NCBI GenBank assembly: GCA_018261615.1
Contig: JAGTSE010000003.1
Coordinates: 62,001-126,000 of the forward strand
Origin: Pseudomonadota bacterium
GTDB lineage: Bacteria > Pseudomonadota > Gammaproteobacteria > Enterobacterales > Enterobacteriaceae
Direction: 5' to 3'
DNA: 64,000 nt
The position numbers were made by a program, and so were the translations under genes. Below are positions 1 through 10,693 of this stretch, in pieces; position 1 is the stretch's first letter, and the number at the start of each line of letters is the position of its first letter. The notes under the pieces are model-generated. The model did no database searches and was not told the DNA's origin. It worked only from the letters and a program-made list of their open reading frames with translations.

Positions 1-51
1 AGGGGGTTGGTCATGTTTCTGCCCGGGAAGAATTACTGTAAGGAGTGACAG

Positions 52-2370
52 ATGAAAATTAGTGATGGCAACTGGCTTATCCAGCCGGGGTTGACGTTAA
101 TTCAGCCGGTTCAGGTATTTGAGGTTGAACAGCAGGGCAATGAGATGGTGGTCTATGCCGCCCCGCGTGATGTGCGTGAACGCACCTGGCAACTGGATAC
201 CCCTTTATTTACGCTACGCTTTTTCTCGCCGCAGGAAGGGATTATCGGCGTACGCATTGAGCACTTTCAGGGCGCGCTGGATAACGGCCCGCACTTCCCT
301 CTTAACGTTGCGCAAAACGTTTATGTGGAGATGCACAACACAGAAGCGTTTGCCGAGTTGCAAAGCGGTTCGCTTCGCGTTCGCGTGGGAAAAGGTGATA
401 ACTGGGCAATCGATTTTCTGCACGACGGTGAGCGCATCACCGGCAGCCAGTTGAAAAATAACGGCTATGTGCAGGATAGCAACCGCGGGCGCAACTACCT
501 GTTCGAGCGTCTGGATCTCGGCGTAGGCGAAACGGTATATGGTCTCGGCGAGCGCTTTACCGCGCTGGTGCGCAACGGCCAGATGGTGGAAACCTGGAAC
601 CGCGATGGCGGCACCAGCACCGAGCAGTCGTACAAAAATATCCCTTTCTACCTGACCAATCGCGGTTATGGCGTGCTGGTTAATCACCCGGAAGCCGTGG
701 AGTTTGAAATCGGTTCCGAGAAGGTCTCCAAAGTGCAGTTCAGCGTTGAGGGCGAATACCTGGAGTATTTCGTTATTGACGGCCCGACGCCGCAAGCGGT
801 ACTGGATCGCTATACCCGCTTTACCGGTCGCCCGGCGCTGCCGCCTGCGTGGTCATTTGGCCTGTGGCTGACCACCTCGTTCACCACCAACTACGACGAA
901 ACGACGGTGAACAGCTTTATCGATGGCATGGCCGAACGCCAGTTGCCACTGCATGTGTTCCACTTTGACTGCTTCTGGATGAAGGCCTTCCAGTGGTGCG
1001 ATTTCGAATGGGACCCGCAGACCTTCCCGGATCCGGCTGGCATGATGAAGCGACTGAAAGCGCGCGGGTTGAAAATCTGTGTCTGGATCAACCCCTACAT
1101 CGGGCAGAAATCACCGCTCTTCCGCGAACTGAAAGAGAAGGGTTACCTGCTGAAACGCCCGGATGGCTCGCTGTGGCAGTGGGACAAATGGCAGCCGGGG
1201 TTGGCGATTTATGACTTTACCAACCCGGAAGTCTGCCAGTGGTACGCCGATAAGCTCAAAGACCTGGTGGCGATGGGCGTGGACTGTTTCAAAACTGACT
1301 TCGGTGAACGCATTCCGACCGATGTGGCGTGGCATAACGGCGCGAGCCCGCAGAAGATGCACAACCATTATGCGTACATCTACAACGAACTGGTGTGGAA
1401 CGTGCTGAAAGATACCGTCGGTGAGCAGGAAGCAGTGCTGTTTGCCCGCTCGGCTTCTGTGGGCGCGCAACAGTTCCCGGTTCACTGGGGCGGCGACTGC
1501 TACGCCAACTACGAATCGATGGCCGAAAGCCTGCGCGGCGGGTTATCCATTGGACTTTCCGGTTTTGGGTTCTGGAGCCACGATATTGGCGGCTTCGAAA
1601 ATACTGCACCTGCGCATGTCTACAAACGCTGGTGTGCGTTCGGGCTGTTCTCGAGCCACAGCCGCCTGCACGGCAGCAAATCCTACCGCGTGCCGTGGGC
1701 GTACGATGAAGAGTCCTGCGATGTGGTGCGCCTCTTCACACAGTTGAAATGTCGACTGATGCCGTACCTTTATCGCCAGGCTGCACAGGCGCATGAATCT
1801 GGCGTGCCGATGATGCGTGCCATGGTGCTGGCCTTCCCGGAGGACCCAGGCTGCGACTATCTCGACAGGCAGTATATGCTCGGTGATGCACTGCTCATTG
1901 CGCCAGTGTTCAGCGAGGCGGGCGATGTGCAATTTTACCTGCCGGAAGGACGCTGGACGCACCTGTGGCATAACGACGAACAGATCGGCAACCGCTGGCA
2001 TAAACAGCGCCACGACTTTATGAGCCTGCCGGTTTACGTGCGCGACAACACGCTGCTGGCGCTGGGCAGTAACGATCAGCGCCCGGATTATGCCTGGCAT
2101 GAGGGTACGGCATTCCAGCTTTTCGCGCTGGATGACGGGCACGAAGCGTTGTGCGAAGTGCCTGATGCCAGTGGCACGGTGACCTTCCGTCTGCAGGCAA
2201 AACGTGCAAATGGCGTGATTACGCTGCTGGCTGACGGTGCAGGGCGTAACTGGACGCTGTGCCTGCGCAATATCGCACAGATTGCCAGTGTGCAGGGCGC
2301 AACGCAGTCCGGCAGCGAGCTGGGTGTGGTGATTACGCCACAGGGCGGTGAAGTACGTATTACGCTTTGA
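52..2370 (+). CDS. yicI: Alpha-xylosidase, glycoside hydrolase family 31
   Basis: Releases alpha-xylose from the non-reducing end of isoprimeverose-type xylo-oligosaccharides in the cytoplasm. The protein is 772 residues, the same length as E. coli YicI. The nucleophile motif KTDFGER places the catalytic Asp at residue 416 and the HWGGD motif places the acid/base Asp at residue 482, the known E. coli positions. AAGGAG six bases before the ATG supports the start. The 51 bases before it hold the end of an upstream gene or leader that I cannot identify; in E. coli the sugar transporter gene yicJ lies there. It converges on yicH. Confidence 0.96.
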   Translation: MKISDGNWLIQPGLTLIQPVQVFEVEQQGNEMVVYAAPRDVRERTWQLDTPLFTLRFFSPQEGIIGVRIEHFQGALDNGPHFPLNVAQNVYVEMHNTEAFAELQSGSLRVRVGKGDNWAIDFLHDGERITGSQLKNNGYVQDSNRGRNYLFERLDLGVGETVYGLGERFTALVRNGQMVETWNRDGGTSTEQSYKNIPFYLTNRGYGVLVNHPEAVEFEIGSEKVSKVQFSVEGEYLEYFVIDGPTPQAVLDRYTRFTGRPALPPAWSFGLWLTTSFTTNYDETTVNSFIDGMAERQLPLHVFHFDCFWMKAFQWCDFEWDPQTFPDPAGMMKRLKARGLKICVWINPYIGQKSPLFRELKEKGYLLKRPDGSLWQWDKWQPGLAIYDFTNPEVCQWYADKLKDLVAMGVDCFKTDFGERIPTDVAWHNGASPQKMHNHYAYIYNELVWNVLKDTVGEQEAVLFARSASVGAQQFPVHWGGDCYANYESMAESLRGGLSIGLSGFGFWSHDIGGFENTAPAHVYKRWCAFGLFSSHSRLHGSKSYRVPWAYDEESCDVVRLFTQLKCRLMPYLYRQAAQAHESGVPMMRAMVLAFPEDPGCDYLDRQYMLGDALLIAPVFSEAGDVQFYLPEGRWTHLWHNDEQIGNRWHKQRHDFMSLPVYVRDNTLLALGSNDQRPDYAWHEGTAFQLFALDDGHEALCEVPDASGTVTFRLQAKRANGVITLLADGAGRNWTLCLRNIAQIASVQGATQSGSELGVVITPQGGEVRITL

Positions 2371-2378
2371 AGGACGTT

Positions 2379-2396
2379 GCCGGGCGGCAGCCCGGC
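2379..2396. repeat. REP-like hairpin between yicI and yicH
   Basis: GCCGGG and CCCGGC form a perfect 6-bp stem around a 6-base loop. The surrounding TTGCCGGGCGGC resembles enterobacterial REP units. It sits between two convergent genes, where it may stabilise or end both transcripts. There is no T-run, so a classical terminator is uncertain. Confidence 0.5.
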
Positions 2397-2433
2397 ATGC
2401 GATTCCCCGAGGGGATGTTGTTGCTGGCCGTCC

Positions 2434-4146
2434 TCAGGGAGCCGGTTCAGCCGGAGGTGCAACCACACTGCCCGAAACCACACCGCCGTGCATGCTCTGT
2501 TTTACCTGCTGTTTCTGTACGTTCACCGCAGATAACTCCCCGTTGACGCTGGGCTTCAGCAGCGCATCGGCGCGTACGTTGCCGCTGGCGGTCAGTTGCA
2601 GGTTGCCATCGCCGCTAATGGGTAACGCTGGCCAGCCCCACTCCTGGAGCATATTCAGCGGTACACCGCGTCCGTTCAGGCTGACATTGACGCTGCGATC
2701 CGGCATTTGTGAGACCACGGCTTTCGCCTCCAGCAACCCCTTGTCGGTGAAAGCACTCAGCTCGGTAATGTTGACCATGTTGCTGTTGGCATTCAGCGCC
2801 AGCGACGGGCGGCGCACGTCGACGCGGTTGAATGTTGCCGCAGCGGCATTCAGTTTAGCGCTACCGCCCCATACGCCCCATTTCCCTTCGCGCACCAGTT
2901 GCAGGTTGTCGCCATAACCATCCAGTGCGGTGAGTTGCCACGGGAACGTCGGATCGATATCAATCACCAGATTGCGGCTGGCGCTGAATTTTTTCAGCGT
3001 TACCGTGTTCAGCCACGACGGCAGATCGTCCATCCACAGTTGCTTCCAGTTTTCCGGCAGCGTGTACTCCAGCCCGGCGAACGCAGCGTCGTCGAGTACC
3101 AGCGCATGGCCCGCTCGATACCAGTTGCCGGAGGTGCGCACCATGCCATTTTCCCAGCGCGAGGTGAACTGTTGTAGCGCAATTCCCTGCGCAGAGAAGT
3201 TGGCATTCAGGATCGGGTCGAACAGGTGTAGCGAGCCGTAAATAAACTCACTGGCGTTCATCGACAACCTGCCGTCTTCGCTTTGCCAGTCACCTTTAAT
3301 CAGCGTCAAATTGCTCAGGCTCAAATCGAGGTCGGTAACCGCCCAGCCTGGCCCCTGTAAGCGCGCATCCGTCACGTCGACACGGCCAATCTGTAATGAT
3401 GGCAGTGTGGTCAGCGGATTGAAGAAATCGAGCAGGGTTTTATCGCTTTGCAGGCGAATATCGTTCAGGCGCAGGTTATTAACCACCCAGCCGCCATCGG
3501 CAGTGCGTTTCGCATCGCCGGTCAGCGAGCCGCGCGCCATATCCGCGCCGATAGTCGTCAGGGTAACAACATCTTTGTCGATACTGCCCTGAATCAGCAC
3601 GTTGCTGGCCGGAACGCCGTTTAGCGTCAGAGAACCGGCGCTCATCTGGATTTGCGTTTTACTGCCCAGCACATTGCCGGCCACCGGTTGCCAGGGCGAA
3701 ACGCCGCCCATCACCCGTTGTGCGCTCAGATCCCAGCCCGTGGTCGGACTATTGAACGCCATATTATTGAGTTGCAGGCGATCGGCCTGGAAGGGAAGCG
3801 GTGCGGCCGCCGGGGAGAAATTGAGCGTGCCATCCTGCAATAAAATGGTGTCGGCGTGCAGCGGATCGGTCAACTGGCGGCTGCTCAGGCCAATATCCAC
3901 CGTTTTAGCAACCAGCGTCGCCGGGTTGCCTTTGCGGCCGAAATTGACGTTTTTCAGTAACACATGGGAAGGCGAAGAGAAGCGATGTTCTATCACGTCA
4001 AAGGTGAGGTGATAGTCGCTGTTGTTATTCACCCAGTTGCTGACCTGAGTCGCGCCCCAGCGCGTTTGCACCAGGAACCAGGCGGCCACTATCGCCAGTA
4101 GCAGAACGATAACGACAACGAATAGCAGCTTTCCAAGAAATTTCAT
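2434..4146 (-). CDS. yicH: AsmA family protein YicH
   Basis: 570-residue homologue of E. coli YicH (569). It has one N-terminal membrane helix (about residues 5-25, LLFVVVIVLLLAIVAAW) followed by a long beta-rich periplasmic region of AsmA type. AsmA-like proteins are thought to bridge the envelope and affect lipid or outer-membrane homeostasis; the role of YicH itself is not established. I chose the ATG of MKFLGK, which matches the family N-terminus, over an upstream in-frame start that adds eight unrelated residues. It is followed by xanP on the same strand in E. coli order, but separated by 120 bases and a hairpin. Confidence 0.9.
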   Translation of the reverse strand: MKFLGKLLFVVVIVLLLAIVAAWFLVQTRWGATQVSNWVNNNSDYHLTFDVIEHRFSSPSHVLLKNVNFGRKGNPATLVAKTVDIGLSSRQLTDPLHADTILLQDGTLNFSPAAAPLPFQADRLQLNNMAFNSPTTGWDLSAQRVMGGVSPWQPVAGNVLGSKTQIQMSAGSLTLNGVPASNVLIQGSIDKDVVTLTTIGADMARGSLTGDAKRTADGGWVVNNLRLNDIRLQSDKTLLDFFNPLTTLPSLQIGRVDVTDARLQGPGWAVTDLDLSLSNLTLIKGDWQSEDGRLSMNASEFIYGSLHLFDPILNANFSAQGIALQQFTSRWENGMVRTSGNWYRAGHALVLDDAAFAGLEYTLPENWKQLWMDDLPSWLNTVTLKKFSASRNLVIDIDPTFPWQLTALDGYGDNLQLVREGKWGVWGGSAKLNAAAATFNRVDVRRPSLALNANSNMVNITELSAFTDKGLLEAKAVVSQMPDRSVNVSLNGRGVPLNMLQEWGWPALPISGDGNLQLTASGNVRADALLKPSVNGELSAVNVQKQQVKQSMHGGVVSGSVVAPPAEPAP

Positions 4147-4233
4147 GATCTTCCATCCCCGAAGTGTCAATCAGGCAGTTATGCACGATTTATGCGCAAT
4201 GCTCAAGGGCGGAATGATGAAAGGAGATGACAG

Positions 4234-4258
4234 CGGCAGCCGGTAAGCCCGGCTGCCG
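4234..4258 (-). terminator. Strong hairpin downstream of xanP
   Basis: CGGCAGCCGG and CCGGCTGCCG form a perfect 10-bp GC-rich stem around a 5-base loop, eight bases beyond the xanP stop codon. No T-run follows on the minus strand, so it may be a Rho-assisted 3' end or an RNA-stabilising hairpin. Confidence 0.5.
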
Positions 4259-4266
4259 TGGCGCGA

Positions 4267-5652
4267 TCAGTTTTTCTCTGATGGAAAAATCAGATTCAAT
4301 ACAATTGCGGTGATACCGCCTGCGGCGATACCGGAGGAGAGCAGATTTTTCAGCCAGTCCGGCGCAAATTGCAGGATCTGCGGCTGCTGGGAAACGCCAA
4401 GGCCCACGGCCAGCGACAGTGCAATAATCATAATCGCGCGGCGGTTCAGTGGCTCACGGGAGACGATACGCACGCCGGAAGCGGCTATCGTACCAAACAT
4501 CACCAGTGTTGCACCGCCGAGCACTGGCTCAGGCAACTGCTGAACGAAAGCGCTGACCGCCGGGAACAGACCCAGCACAACCAGCATCAGCGCCACGAAG
4601 AAACCGATATAGCGGCTGGCAACGCCGGTCAACTGAATGACGCCGTTGTTCTGGCCAAAGCAGGAATTCGGGAACGTGTTGAATACCGCCGAAACAAACG
4701 AGTTGATGCCGTTCGCCAGCACGCCGCCTTTCAGGCGTTTCATGTACAGCGGGCCGGCAACGGGCTGCTCGGAAACATCAGAGGTAGCGGTGATGTCGCC
4801 GATGGTTTCCAGCGAGGTGATCATAAACACCAGCATCAGCGGCAGCAGCAGGTTCCAGTCAATGTTCAGGCCGTAATAGAGTGGTGTTGGCACCATAAAG
4901 GCATTCGCTGGTGCGCTATATTCCGGCAGCATGCCCATAAACAACGCCAGCACATAACCGACCGCCATGGCGATCACCAGCGAAGCAATACGCAGGTACG
5001 GGTTACGCTGACGGTTGAGTAGAATAATGATTGCCAGCACAACGCCCGCCAGCAGCAGGTTTTTTGGCGCGCCAAAGGTGTGGTTGCCCATCGCGGCAAA
5101 ACCGCCGCCGACGGAAGTCAGGCCAACCTGGATCAGCGACAGGCCGATAATCATCACCACCACGCCGGAGACCAGTGGGGTAATAATGCGGCGTGCCAGT
5201 GGCAGAATGCGCGAGATAACCATTTCGGTACAGCTTGCCAGCATCAGGGTGCCGAACAGCGCAGCCATCATGGTGGGTACATCTGCACCGCCAGTTTTCA
5301 GCGCCGTGCCGCCCATAATCAATGGTGCAACGAAGTTGAAACTGGTGCCCTGAATCGACAGCAGACCGGAACCCACCGGACCCCAGGCTTTAATCTGAAT
5401 GATGGAAGCGACGCCGGAGGCGAACAGCGACATGCTGATGATGTGCTGAGTGTCCTGAGCCGGTAACCCCAGCGCCTGGCAGATCAGCAGCGCGGGCGTA
5501 ATCACGCCAACAAACATCGCCAGCAGGTGTTGCAGCGCGGCAAACAGGGTTTGAGCCAGCGGCGGGCGATCTTCAAGGCGATAGATCAGCTCGCTGGGTT
5601 GAATCTGCGCAACCGGTTGCGCATTTTCGGACTCGATGGTGTTTAAGGACAT
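4267..5652 (-). CDS. xanP: Xanthine:H+ symporter, NCS2 family
   Basis: Inner-membrane purine permease with high affinity for xanthine, 461 residues here. The NCS2 signature [16 protein letters not shown] and the late motif [15 protein letters not shown] are present, and hydrophobic helices span the protein. The reading frame extends to a TTG nine bases upstream, but the ATG of [10 protein letters not shown] is the better start: AGGGGA lies about nine bases before it and immediately next to the TTG. A PurR-like operator overlaps the predicted -35, so the gene is probably repressed when hypoxanthine or guanine is plentiful. recG ends 124 bases upstream on the same strand. Confidence 0.93.
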   Translation of the reverse strand: MSLNTIESENAQPVAQIQPSELIYRLEDRPPLAQTLFAALQHLLAMFVGVITPALLICQALGLPAQDTQHIISMSLFASGVASIIQIKAWGPVGSGLLSIQGTSFNFVAPLIMGGTALKTGGADVPTMMAALFGTLMLASCTEMVISRILPLARRIITPLVSGVVVMIIGLSLIQVGLTSVGGGFAAMGNHTFGAPKNLLLAGVVLAIIILLNRQRNPYLRIASLVIAMAVGYVLALFMGMLPEYSAPANAFMVPTPLYYGLNIDWNLLLPLMLVFMITSLETIGDITATSDVSEQPVAGPLYMKRLKGGVLANGINSFVSAVFNTFPNSCFGQNNGVIQLTGVASRYIGFFVALMLVVLGLFPAVSAFVQQLPEPVLGGATLVMFGTIAASGVRIVSREPLNRRAIMIIALSLAVGLGVSQQPQILQFAPDWLKNLLSSGIAAGGITAIVLNLIFPSEKN

Positions 5653-5682
5653 CTCAGACAATCCCCTGATGGAAAAGCGCTG

Positions 5683-5721
5683 ATTTTATCGGACTGTTTG
5701 GTAAAAGCAAACGGTTGCCAT
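5683..5721 (-). promoter_or_regulatory. xanP promoter with overlapping PurR-like operator
   Basis: On the minus strand TTGCTT (5710-5705) and TAAAAT (5688-5683) are spaced by 16 bases and read towards xanP. The sequence AAGCAAACGGTTGCCAT (plus strand 5705-5721) is close to the PurR consensus ACGCAAACGTTTGCGT and covers the -35. PurR with bound hypoxanthine or guanine would block the promoter. The motif match is seen; binding is inferred. Confidence 0.55.
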
Positions 5722-5775
5722 GTTAAAATCACACTTTTCTAAGGGATGTTCTGTCTACCAGCCAGGCCCTGAAAC

Positions 5776-7857
5776 TCAGGCGTTGGAGTAGCGTTCTGTT
5801 TCCGGCATCCAGCGTTCGATTAATGCCGCTGCAAGCTGCGGATAACGCTCGTGAATATGGCGGGCGACGCGCTGAACTTCCGGGATCATCGCCTGGTCGC
5901 GCAGCAGGTCGGCGACTTTGAATTCCGCATTACCGGTCTGGCGGGTTCCGAGCAACTCGCCGGGGCCGCGAATTTCCAGATCCTTTTGCGCAATAACAAA
6001 ACCGTCGTTGCTGTCGCGCAGCACCTGTAGGCGTTTTTGCGCGGTCTTTGAGAGCGGGGATTTGTAGAGCAAAACGCAGTGCGATGCTACCGCGCCGCGG
6101 CCCACGCGCCCGCGTAGCTGGTGGAGTTGCGCAAGACCGAGCCGCTCCGGGTTTTCGATAATCATCAGGCTGGAGTTGGGTACATCCACGCCGACTTCAA
6201 TGACCGTGGTGGCGACCAGCAGCTGTAGCTCACCCTGTTTGAACGCCTGCATGACTGCCTGCTTTTCCGCTGGTTTCATGCGGCCATGCACCAGCCCGAC
6301 ATTTAGCTCTGGCAGCGCGAGCTTCAGCTCTTCCCAGGTGGCTTCCGCCGCCTGCGCTTCCAGTAAGTCGGACTCTTCAATCAGTGTGCACACCCAGTAT
6401 GCCTGACGGCCTTCGTCGATGCAGGCGTTGCGCACGCGATCGATAATATCGTTGCGGCGCGTATCCGGGATGGCGACGGTGGTTACCGGTGTGCGGCCCG
6501 GTGGCAGTTCGTCGATAACCGACGTATCGAGATCGGCATAGGCGGTCATCGCCAGCGTGCGCGGAATCGGGGTGGCCGTCATGATTAACTGGTGCGGATG
6601 GAAACCCTGCTGCTGGCCTTTCTCCCACAGCGCCAGACGCTGGTGGACACCAAAGCGGTGTTGCTCATCGATAATCACCAACGCGAGGCCGTTAAACTGC
6701 ACCTGCTCCTGGAAAATAGCGTGCGTGCCAACTACCATCTGCACTTCGCCATTAGCAATAGCATCCTGCTGTGCCTGCCGCGCTTTCCCTTTTTGTTTTC
6801 CCGCCAGCCAGCCCACTTCGATACCGAGCGGCGCAAACCAGTTGCGGAAATTGTTGGCGTGCTGCTCAGCCAGCAGTTCGGTCGGAGCCATCATCGCCAC
6901 CTGCTTACCGTTGGCGATTGCCCGTAACGCGGCCAGTGCGGCAACCAGCGTTTTACCGGAGCCGACATCGCCCTGTACCAGCCGCATCATCGGGATATCC
7001 AGCGCCATATCGCGCTCGATCTCCGCCACGACCCGCGCCTGTGCGCCGGTTGGTTTAAACGGTAGCGACGCCAGAAGACCTTGCTTCAGTTCATCTTTGG
7101 CAACGAGCTGCTGCGCATGATAGCGCTGAGCCCCGGCGCGCAGCGCCAGCATACTCAGGTTATGCACCAGTAATTCTTCAAGGATCAAACGGCGTTGCGC
7201 TGGATGTGTACCCGCTTCGAGTTCGGCCAGCTGCAATGACGGCGGCGGGCGATGCAGCGTGTGCAGCGCTTCCGGTAGGCTCATCATGCCCTGTGCCAGC
7301 TCAGGCGGCAGCAGTTCGCTGATGGCGCAGGTCGCCAGCAGTTCCAGTGCCTGATCGGTCAGTTTGCGCAATGTCGCCTGTTTAATCCCTTCGGTGGTGG
7401 GGTAAACCGGCGTAAGCGTTTCCTGTAATGCGGGATTGCTGAGATCGCCCTGTACGCGGTATTCTGGGTGGATCATCTCCGCACCATACTTCCCGCGCTT
7501 TGCTTCGCCGTAGGCCAGCACACGGCGGCCAGTGGCGAGGCTGTTTTTCATCGCCGCATTGAAGTTGAAAAAGCGCATGGTGAGGATACCGGAACCGTCG
7601 CTGATCTGGCAGGTCATCATCCGGCGACCGCCGAAAGTGATATTGCAGTTCAGTACTTCGCCTTCCACCGTGGCGTAGATGCCCGGCAGCAGGTCGGCAA
7701 TGGGGTAAAGTTGGGTGCGATCTTCGTAACGCAGCGGTAGATGAAGCAGCAGATCCTGCACGGTGTGCAGGCCGATTTTCGCCAGTTTACTGCTCTGCGC
7801 CGCGCCGACGCCAGTCAGCGAACTTAAGGGCACCGCGTCGAGCAGCTTACCTTTCAT
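5776..7857 (-). CDS. recG: ATP-dependent DNA helicase RecG
   Basis: Branched-DNA helicase that regresses stalled replication forks and processes Holliday junctions and R-loops. It is 693 residues, identical in length to E. coli RecG. The N-terminal wedge (OB) domain is followed by Walker A GDVGSGKT near residue 296, the DEQH box in IIDEQHRFGV, the TATPIPRT motif III, and the TRG-region motif QLRGRVGRG. It is the last gene of the gmk-rpoZ-spoT-trmH-recG run, starting 3 bases after the trmH stop, so the two are almost certainly co-translated. Confidence 0.97.
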   Translation of the reverse strand: MKGKLLDAVPLSSLTGVGAAQSSKLAKIGLHTVQDLLLHLPLRYEDRTQLYPIADLLPGIYATVEGEVLNCNITFGGRRMMTCQISDGSGILTMRFFNFNAAMKNSLATGRRVLAYGEAKRGKYGAEMIHPEYRVQGDLSNPALQETLTPVYPTTEGIKQATLRKLTDQALELLATCAISELLPPELAQGMMSLPEALHTLHRPPPSLQLAELEAGTHPAQRRLILEELLVHNLSMLALRAGAQRYHAQQLVAKDELKQGLLASLPFKPTGAQARVVAEIERDMALDIPMMRLVQGDVGSGKTLVAALAALRAIANGKQVAMMAPTELLAEQHANNFRNWFAPLGIEVGWLAGKQKGKARQAQQDAIANGEVQMVVGTHAIFQEQVQFNGLALVIIDEQHRFGVHQRLALWEKGQQQGFHPHQLIMTATPIPRTLAMTAYADLDTSVIDELPPGRTPVTTVAIPDTRRNDIIDRVRNACIDEGRQAYWVCTLIEESDLLEAQAAEATWEELKLALPELNVGLVHGRMKPAEKQAVMQAFKQGELQLLVATTVIEVGVDVPNSSLMIIENPERLGLAQLHQLRGRVGRGAVASHCVLLYKSPLSKTAQKRLQVLRDSNDGFVIAQKDLEIRGPGELLGTRQTGNAEFKVADLLRDQAMIPEVQRVARHIHERYPQLAAALIERWMPETERYSNA

Positions 7858-7860
7858 CGG

Positions 7861-8550
7861 TTATCCTGCCGCCTGCATAGTGGCCCACCATGTGGAGTCG
7901 GCTTCTATTTGACCTTCCACATTGACGTGCGGGTAAGGCAGCCCTTTGCGTTTCGCGACTTTCGCCAGCACCGGGTAACCCCCTTCGAACAGCAGGCGCT
8001 GCTGCTCTTCATCCGGCAACATGCTGTTTTCGCGCTGGTACATACCGGCGTTTTGCCGCTGACGCTGCGCTTCATACAGAATTAATGCAGAGGCCACAGA
8101 GACGTTGAGCGATTGCACCATGCCGATCATCGGAATGATGATGTCCTGATCCGCCAGATCCAACGCTTCCTGCGTGATCCCGGTTTTCTCCTGGCCCATC
8201 AGAATGCAGGTCGGGCGCGTGTAGTCGATCTCGCGAAAGTCGACCGCTTTGTCTGAGAGATGCGTGGCGAGCACCTGCATGCCGCGTGCTTTCAGCACGC
8301 CGACAGCATCGCCAATAGTACGGTGTGTTTTCACTTCCACCCAGCTATTACTGCCTGCGGCGGCGGAGGCCATGGTGCGCATGCGGTTGCCCGGCCAGAC
8401 TGCGTGGACTTCATGCACACCGACGGCGTCCGCGGTGCGGATAATAGCAGAGACGTTATGAGGCTTGTGAACCTGCTCCATGCAAACTGTCAGATCGGGC
8501 TGACGTCTGGCGAGCATTTCGCGAATACGCGCATAACGTTGAGAATTCAT
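7861..8550 (-). CDS. trmH: tRNA (guanosine-18-2'-O)-methyltransferase
   Basis: SPOUT-class enzyme that methylates the ribose of Gm18 in the D-loop of tRNAs using S-adenosylmethionine. It has 229 residues as in E. coli (SpoU). SPOUT motif 1 is NVSAIIRTADAVGV near residues 33-46, motif 2 is LMGQEKTGI and motif 3 is MVQSLNVSVASALIL, which together build the trefoil-knot cofactor site. The gene starts 4 bases after the spoT stop and ends 3 bases before recG. Confidence 0.96.
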   Translation of the reverse strand: MNSQRYARIREMLARRQPDLTVCMEQVHKPHNVSAIIRTADAVGVHEVHAVWPGNRMRTMASAAAGSNSWVEVKTHRTIGDAVGVLKARGMQVLATHLSDKAVDFREIDYTRPTCILMGQEKTGITQEALDLADQDIIIPMIGMVQSLNVSVASALILYEAQRQRQNAGMYQRENSMLPDEEQQRLLFEGGYPVLAKVAKRKGLPYPHVNVEGQIEADSTWWATMQAAG

Positions 8551-8554
8551 ACAA

Positions 8555-10675
8555 TTAGTTTCTGTTGCGGGTGACTTTTATCACATCAGGCATTACGCGG
8601 ATTTTACGCATGATATTCGCCAGATGGACACGATCGCGCGCCGTCAGTCGGATGAAAGCGCTGTACACGCGGCCATCTTTCTCTTCCGTATTCAGGCTCT
8701 GAATGTTGGATGAGGCCGTGTTAATTGCCGCCGTGAGGTTGGCCAGCGCTCCCTGATGGTTGAACATATCCACCTTGATTTCGGTGATAAATTCCTGTGC
8801 GGTCTCTTTATCCCACTCCACAGCCATAAACTTTTCGGGCTCTTTCTGGTAGCCACGAATATTACGGCAGGACTCATGGTGGATAACCAGCCCTTTCCCA
8901 GGACTGACGTGGGCGACAATCGGGTCTCCAGGGATCGGACGGCAGCATTTGGCAAAGGTGATCAGCACGCCATCTGCGCCTTTAATCGGCAAATGGCCGT
9001 TGCCGCTGGAGCTGGACGGCGTTGGCGCGGTTTGCACCGCTTCCCCTTGTTGCAGGTTTTTCGCGACCACGACACTCATCGCGTTGCCAAGGCCGATTTC
9101 AGCCAAAAGATCATCAAGCGTCGCCAGCTTCATACGCTCAAGTTCGCGCTGAATATGCTCCTGCGGAATTTCGGCCAGTTTGCGGCTACCGCCCAGCGCA
9201 TGATTTAGCAGGCGGCGACCGAGGCTTACCGAGTCGTCGCGCTTGAGGTTTTTCAGCATCTGACGGATTTTCGCGCGCGCTTTTGAACTGACGACAAAAT
9301 TCAGCCAGGCCGCATTCGGGCGGGCACCCGGCGCGGTAATAATCTCTACCGTCTGGCCGCTGGCGAGCGATTGCGACAGCGGATACGGCTGACGGTCAAC
9401 GCGTGCGCCGACGCAGGCGTGGCCGATATCCGTGTGTACAGCATAGGCAAAATCCACCGGTGTCGCACCAGCAGGTAGCTCGACAATGCGGCCTTCCGGG
9501 GTGAAAACATAAATCTCATCGGGGAAGAGATCAGATTTAACGCTCTCGATAAATTCAAACGAGCTACCGGCGCTCTGTTGCAGCTCCAGCAGGCTTTGCA
9601 TCCAGCGCTGGGCGCGGATTTGCGCGGTGGTACTGCTCTCGCCGTGCTCTTTATAGGCCCAGTGCGCTGCAACTCCCATTTCCGCCATTTGATCCATATC
9701 TTCAGTACGGATCTGCACCTCTACCGGTACACCATGCGGACCAATCATTGAGGTATGCAGGGATTGATAGCCGTTCGCCTTCGGAATGGCGATGTAGTCT
9801 TTCACGCGGCCGGGACGCGGTTTGTACAGGCTGTGCATCTGGCCCAGTACGCGGTAACAGGTATCCAGGTCATGAACGATAACGCGGAAAGCGTAAATAT
9901 CCATGATTGAGTGAAAGCGTTGTTCTTTCATCACCATCTTGCAATAGATGGAATAGAGGTGCTTTTCACGTCCGCTGACGCGGCAGGGAATGCCTGCTTC
10001 CTGTAAACGCCCTTCGATTTCCGAGAGGATTTTTTGGATCATCTCTTTGCGGTTGCCGCGCGCGGCTTTCACCACTTCTTTAATCACGCGATAGCGGTTC
10101 GGGTACAACGCTTCGAAACCCAGCTCTTCCAGCTCGGTTTTGATGTGGTGAATACCTAAACGGTGCGCCAGCGGACTATAGATTTCGAGGGTCTCACGGG
10201 CGATGCGGCGACGCTTGTCCGGGCGAAGCGAGCCCAGCGTACGCATGTTATGCGTGCGGTCGGCCAGTTTGATCAGAATGACGCGGATATCCTGCACCAT
10301 CGCCATGATCATCTTGCGAAAGTTTTCGGCCTGCGCTTCTTTTTTATCCTGAAACTTGAGCTTATCAAGTTTGGATACCCCTTCCACCAGCTCGGCAACG
10401 CTTTTGCCAAACAGTTGTTCCATATCCTGGTAAGTGGCCGGGGTATCTTCAATCACGTCGTGCAGCAGCGCGGCCATCAGCGTTTCGTAGTCGAGTTTCA
10501 TCTCGGCCAGAATACAGGCCACCGCTACCGGGTGCGTGATATAGGGTTCACCGCTTGAACGTGTCTGGCCCTCGTGAGCGTCACGTGCAACGAGATACGC
10601 CTGCCTGAGACGTTTGATTTGATCTTCAGGCAGATAGTTTTGAATCAGTTGATTCAGGCTTTCAAACAGATACAA
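8555..10675 (-). CDS. spoT: Bifunctional (p)ppGpp hydrolase/synthetase SpoT
   Basis: Main ppGpp hydrolase and weak synthetase, controlling the stringent response to carbon, iron and fatty-acid stress. 706 residues against 702 in E. coli. Domains in order: HD hydrolase with LLHDVIEDT near residue 70, RelA/SpoT synthetase, TGS (FTPEGRIVELPAGATPVDFA), helical/zinc-finger-like region with AKCCRPIPGD, and a C-terminal ACT domain. The start is TTG, as in E. coli, giving the conserved MYLFESLNQL. The four extra residues fall in a variable linker near residue 555. It follows rpoZ by 18 bases. Confidence 0.97.
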   Translation of the reverse strand: MYLFESLNQLIQNYLPEDQIKRLRQAYLVARDAHEGQTRSSGEPYITHPVAVACILAEMKLDYETLMAALLHDVIEDTPATYQDMEQLFGKSVAELVEGVSKLDKLKFQDKKEAQAENFRKMIMAMVQDIRVILIKLADRTHNMRTLGSLRPDKRRRIARETLEIYSPLAHRLGIHHIKTELEELGFEALYPNRYRVIKEVVKAARGNRKEMIQKILSEIEGRLQEAGIPCRVSGREKHLYSIYCKMVMKEQRFHSIMDIYAFRVIVHDLDTCYRVLGQMHSLYKPRPGRVKDYIAIPKANGYQSLHTSMIGPHGVPVEVQIRTEDMDQMAEMGVAAHWAYKEHGESSTTAQIRAQRWMQSLLELQQSAGSSFEFIESVKSDLFPDEIYVFTPEGRIVELPAGATPVDFAYAVHTDIGHACVGARVDRQPYPLSQSLASGQTVEIITAPGARPNAAWLNFVVSSKARAKIRQMLKNLKRDDSVSLGRRLLNHALGGSRKLAEIPQEHIQRELERMKLATLDDLLAEIGLGNAMSVVVAKNLQQGEAVQTAPTPSSSSGNGHLPIKGADGVLITFAKCCRPIPGDPIVAHVSPGKGLVIHHESCRNIRGYQKEPEKFMAVEWDKETAQEFITEIKVDMFNHQGALANLTAAINTASSNIQSLNTEEKDGRVYSAFIRLTARDRVHLANIMRKIRVMPDVIKVTRNRN

Positions 10676-10693
10676 GGGTGACCTGCAGGTTAA

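Noticed and set aside
214..795. 193-codon open frame antisense to yicI
   Set aside because: Lies wholly inside a confident GH31 gene, has no family resemblance and no ribosome-binding site; a shadow of the codon bias.
5653..5775. Possible purine riboswitch upstream of xanP
   Set aside because: No purine-aptamer core sequence is seen; a PurR-like site and promoter explain the region better.
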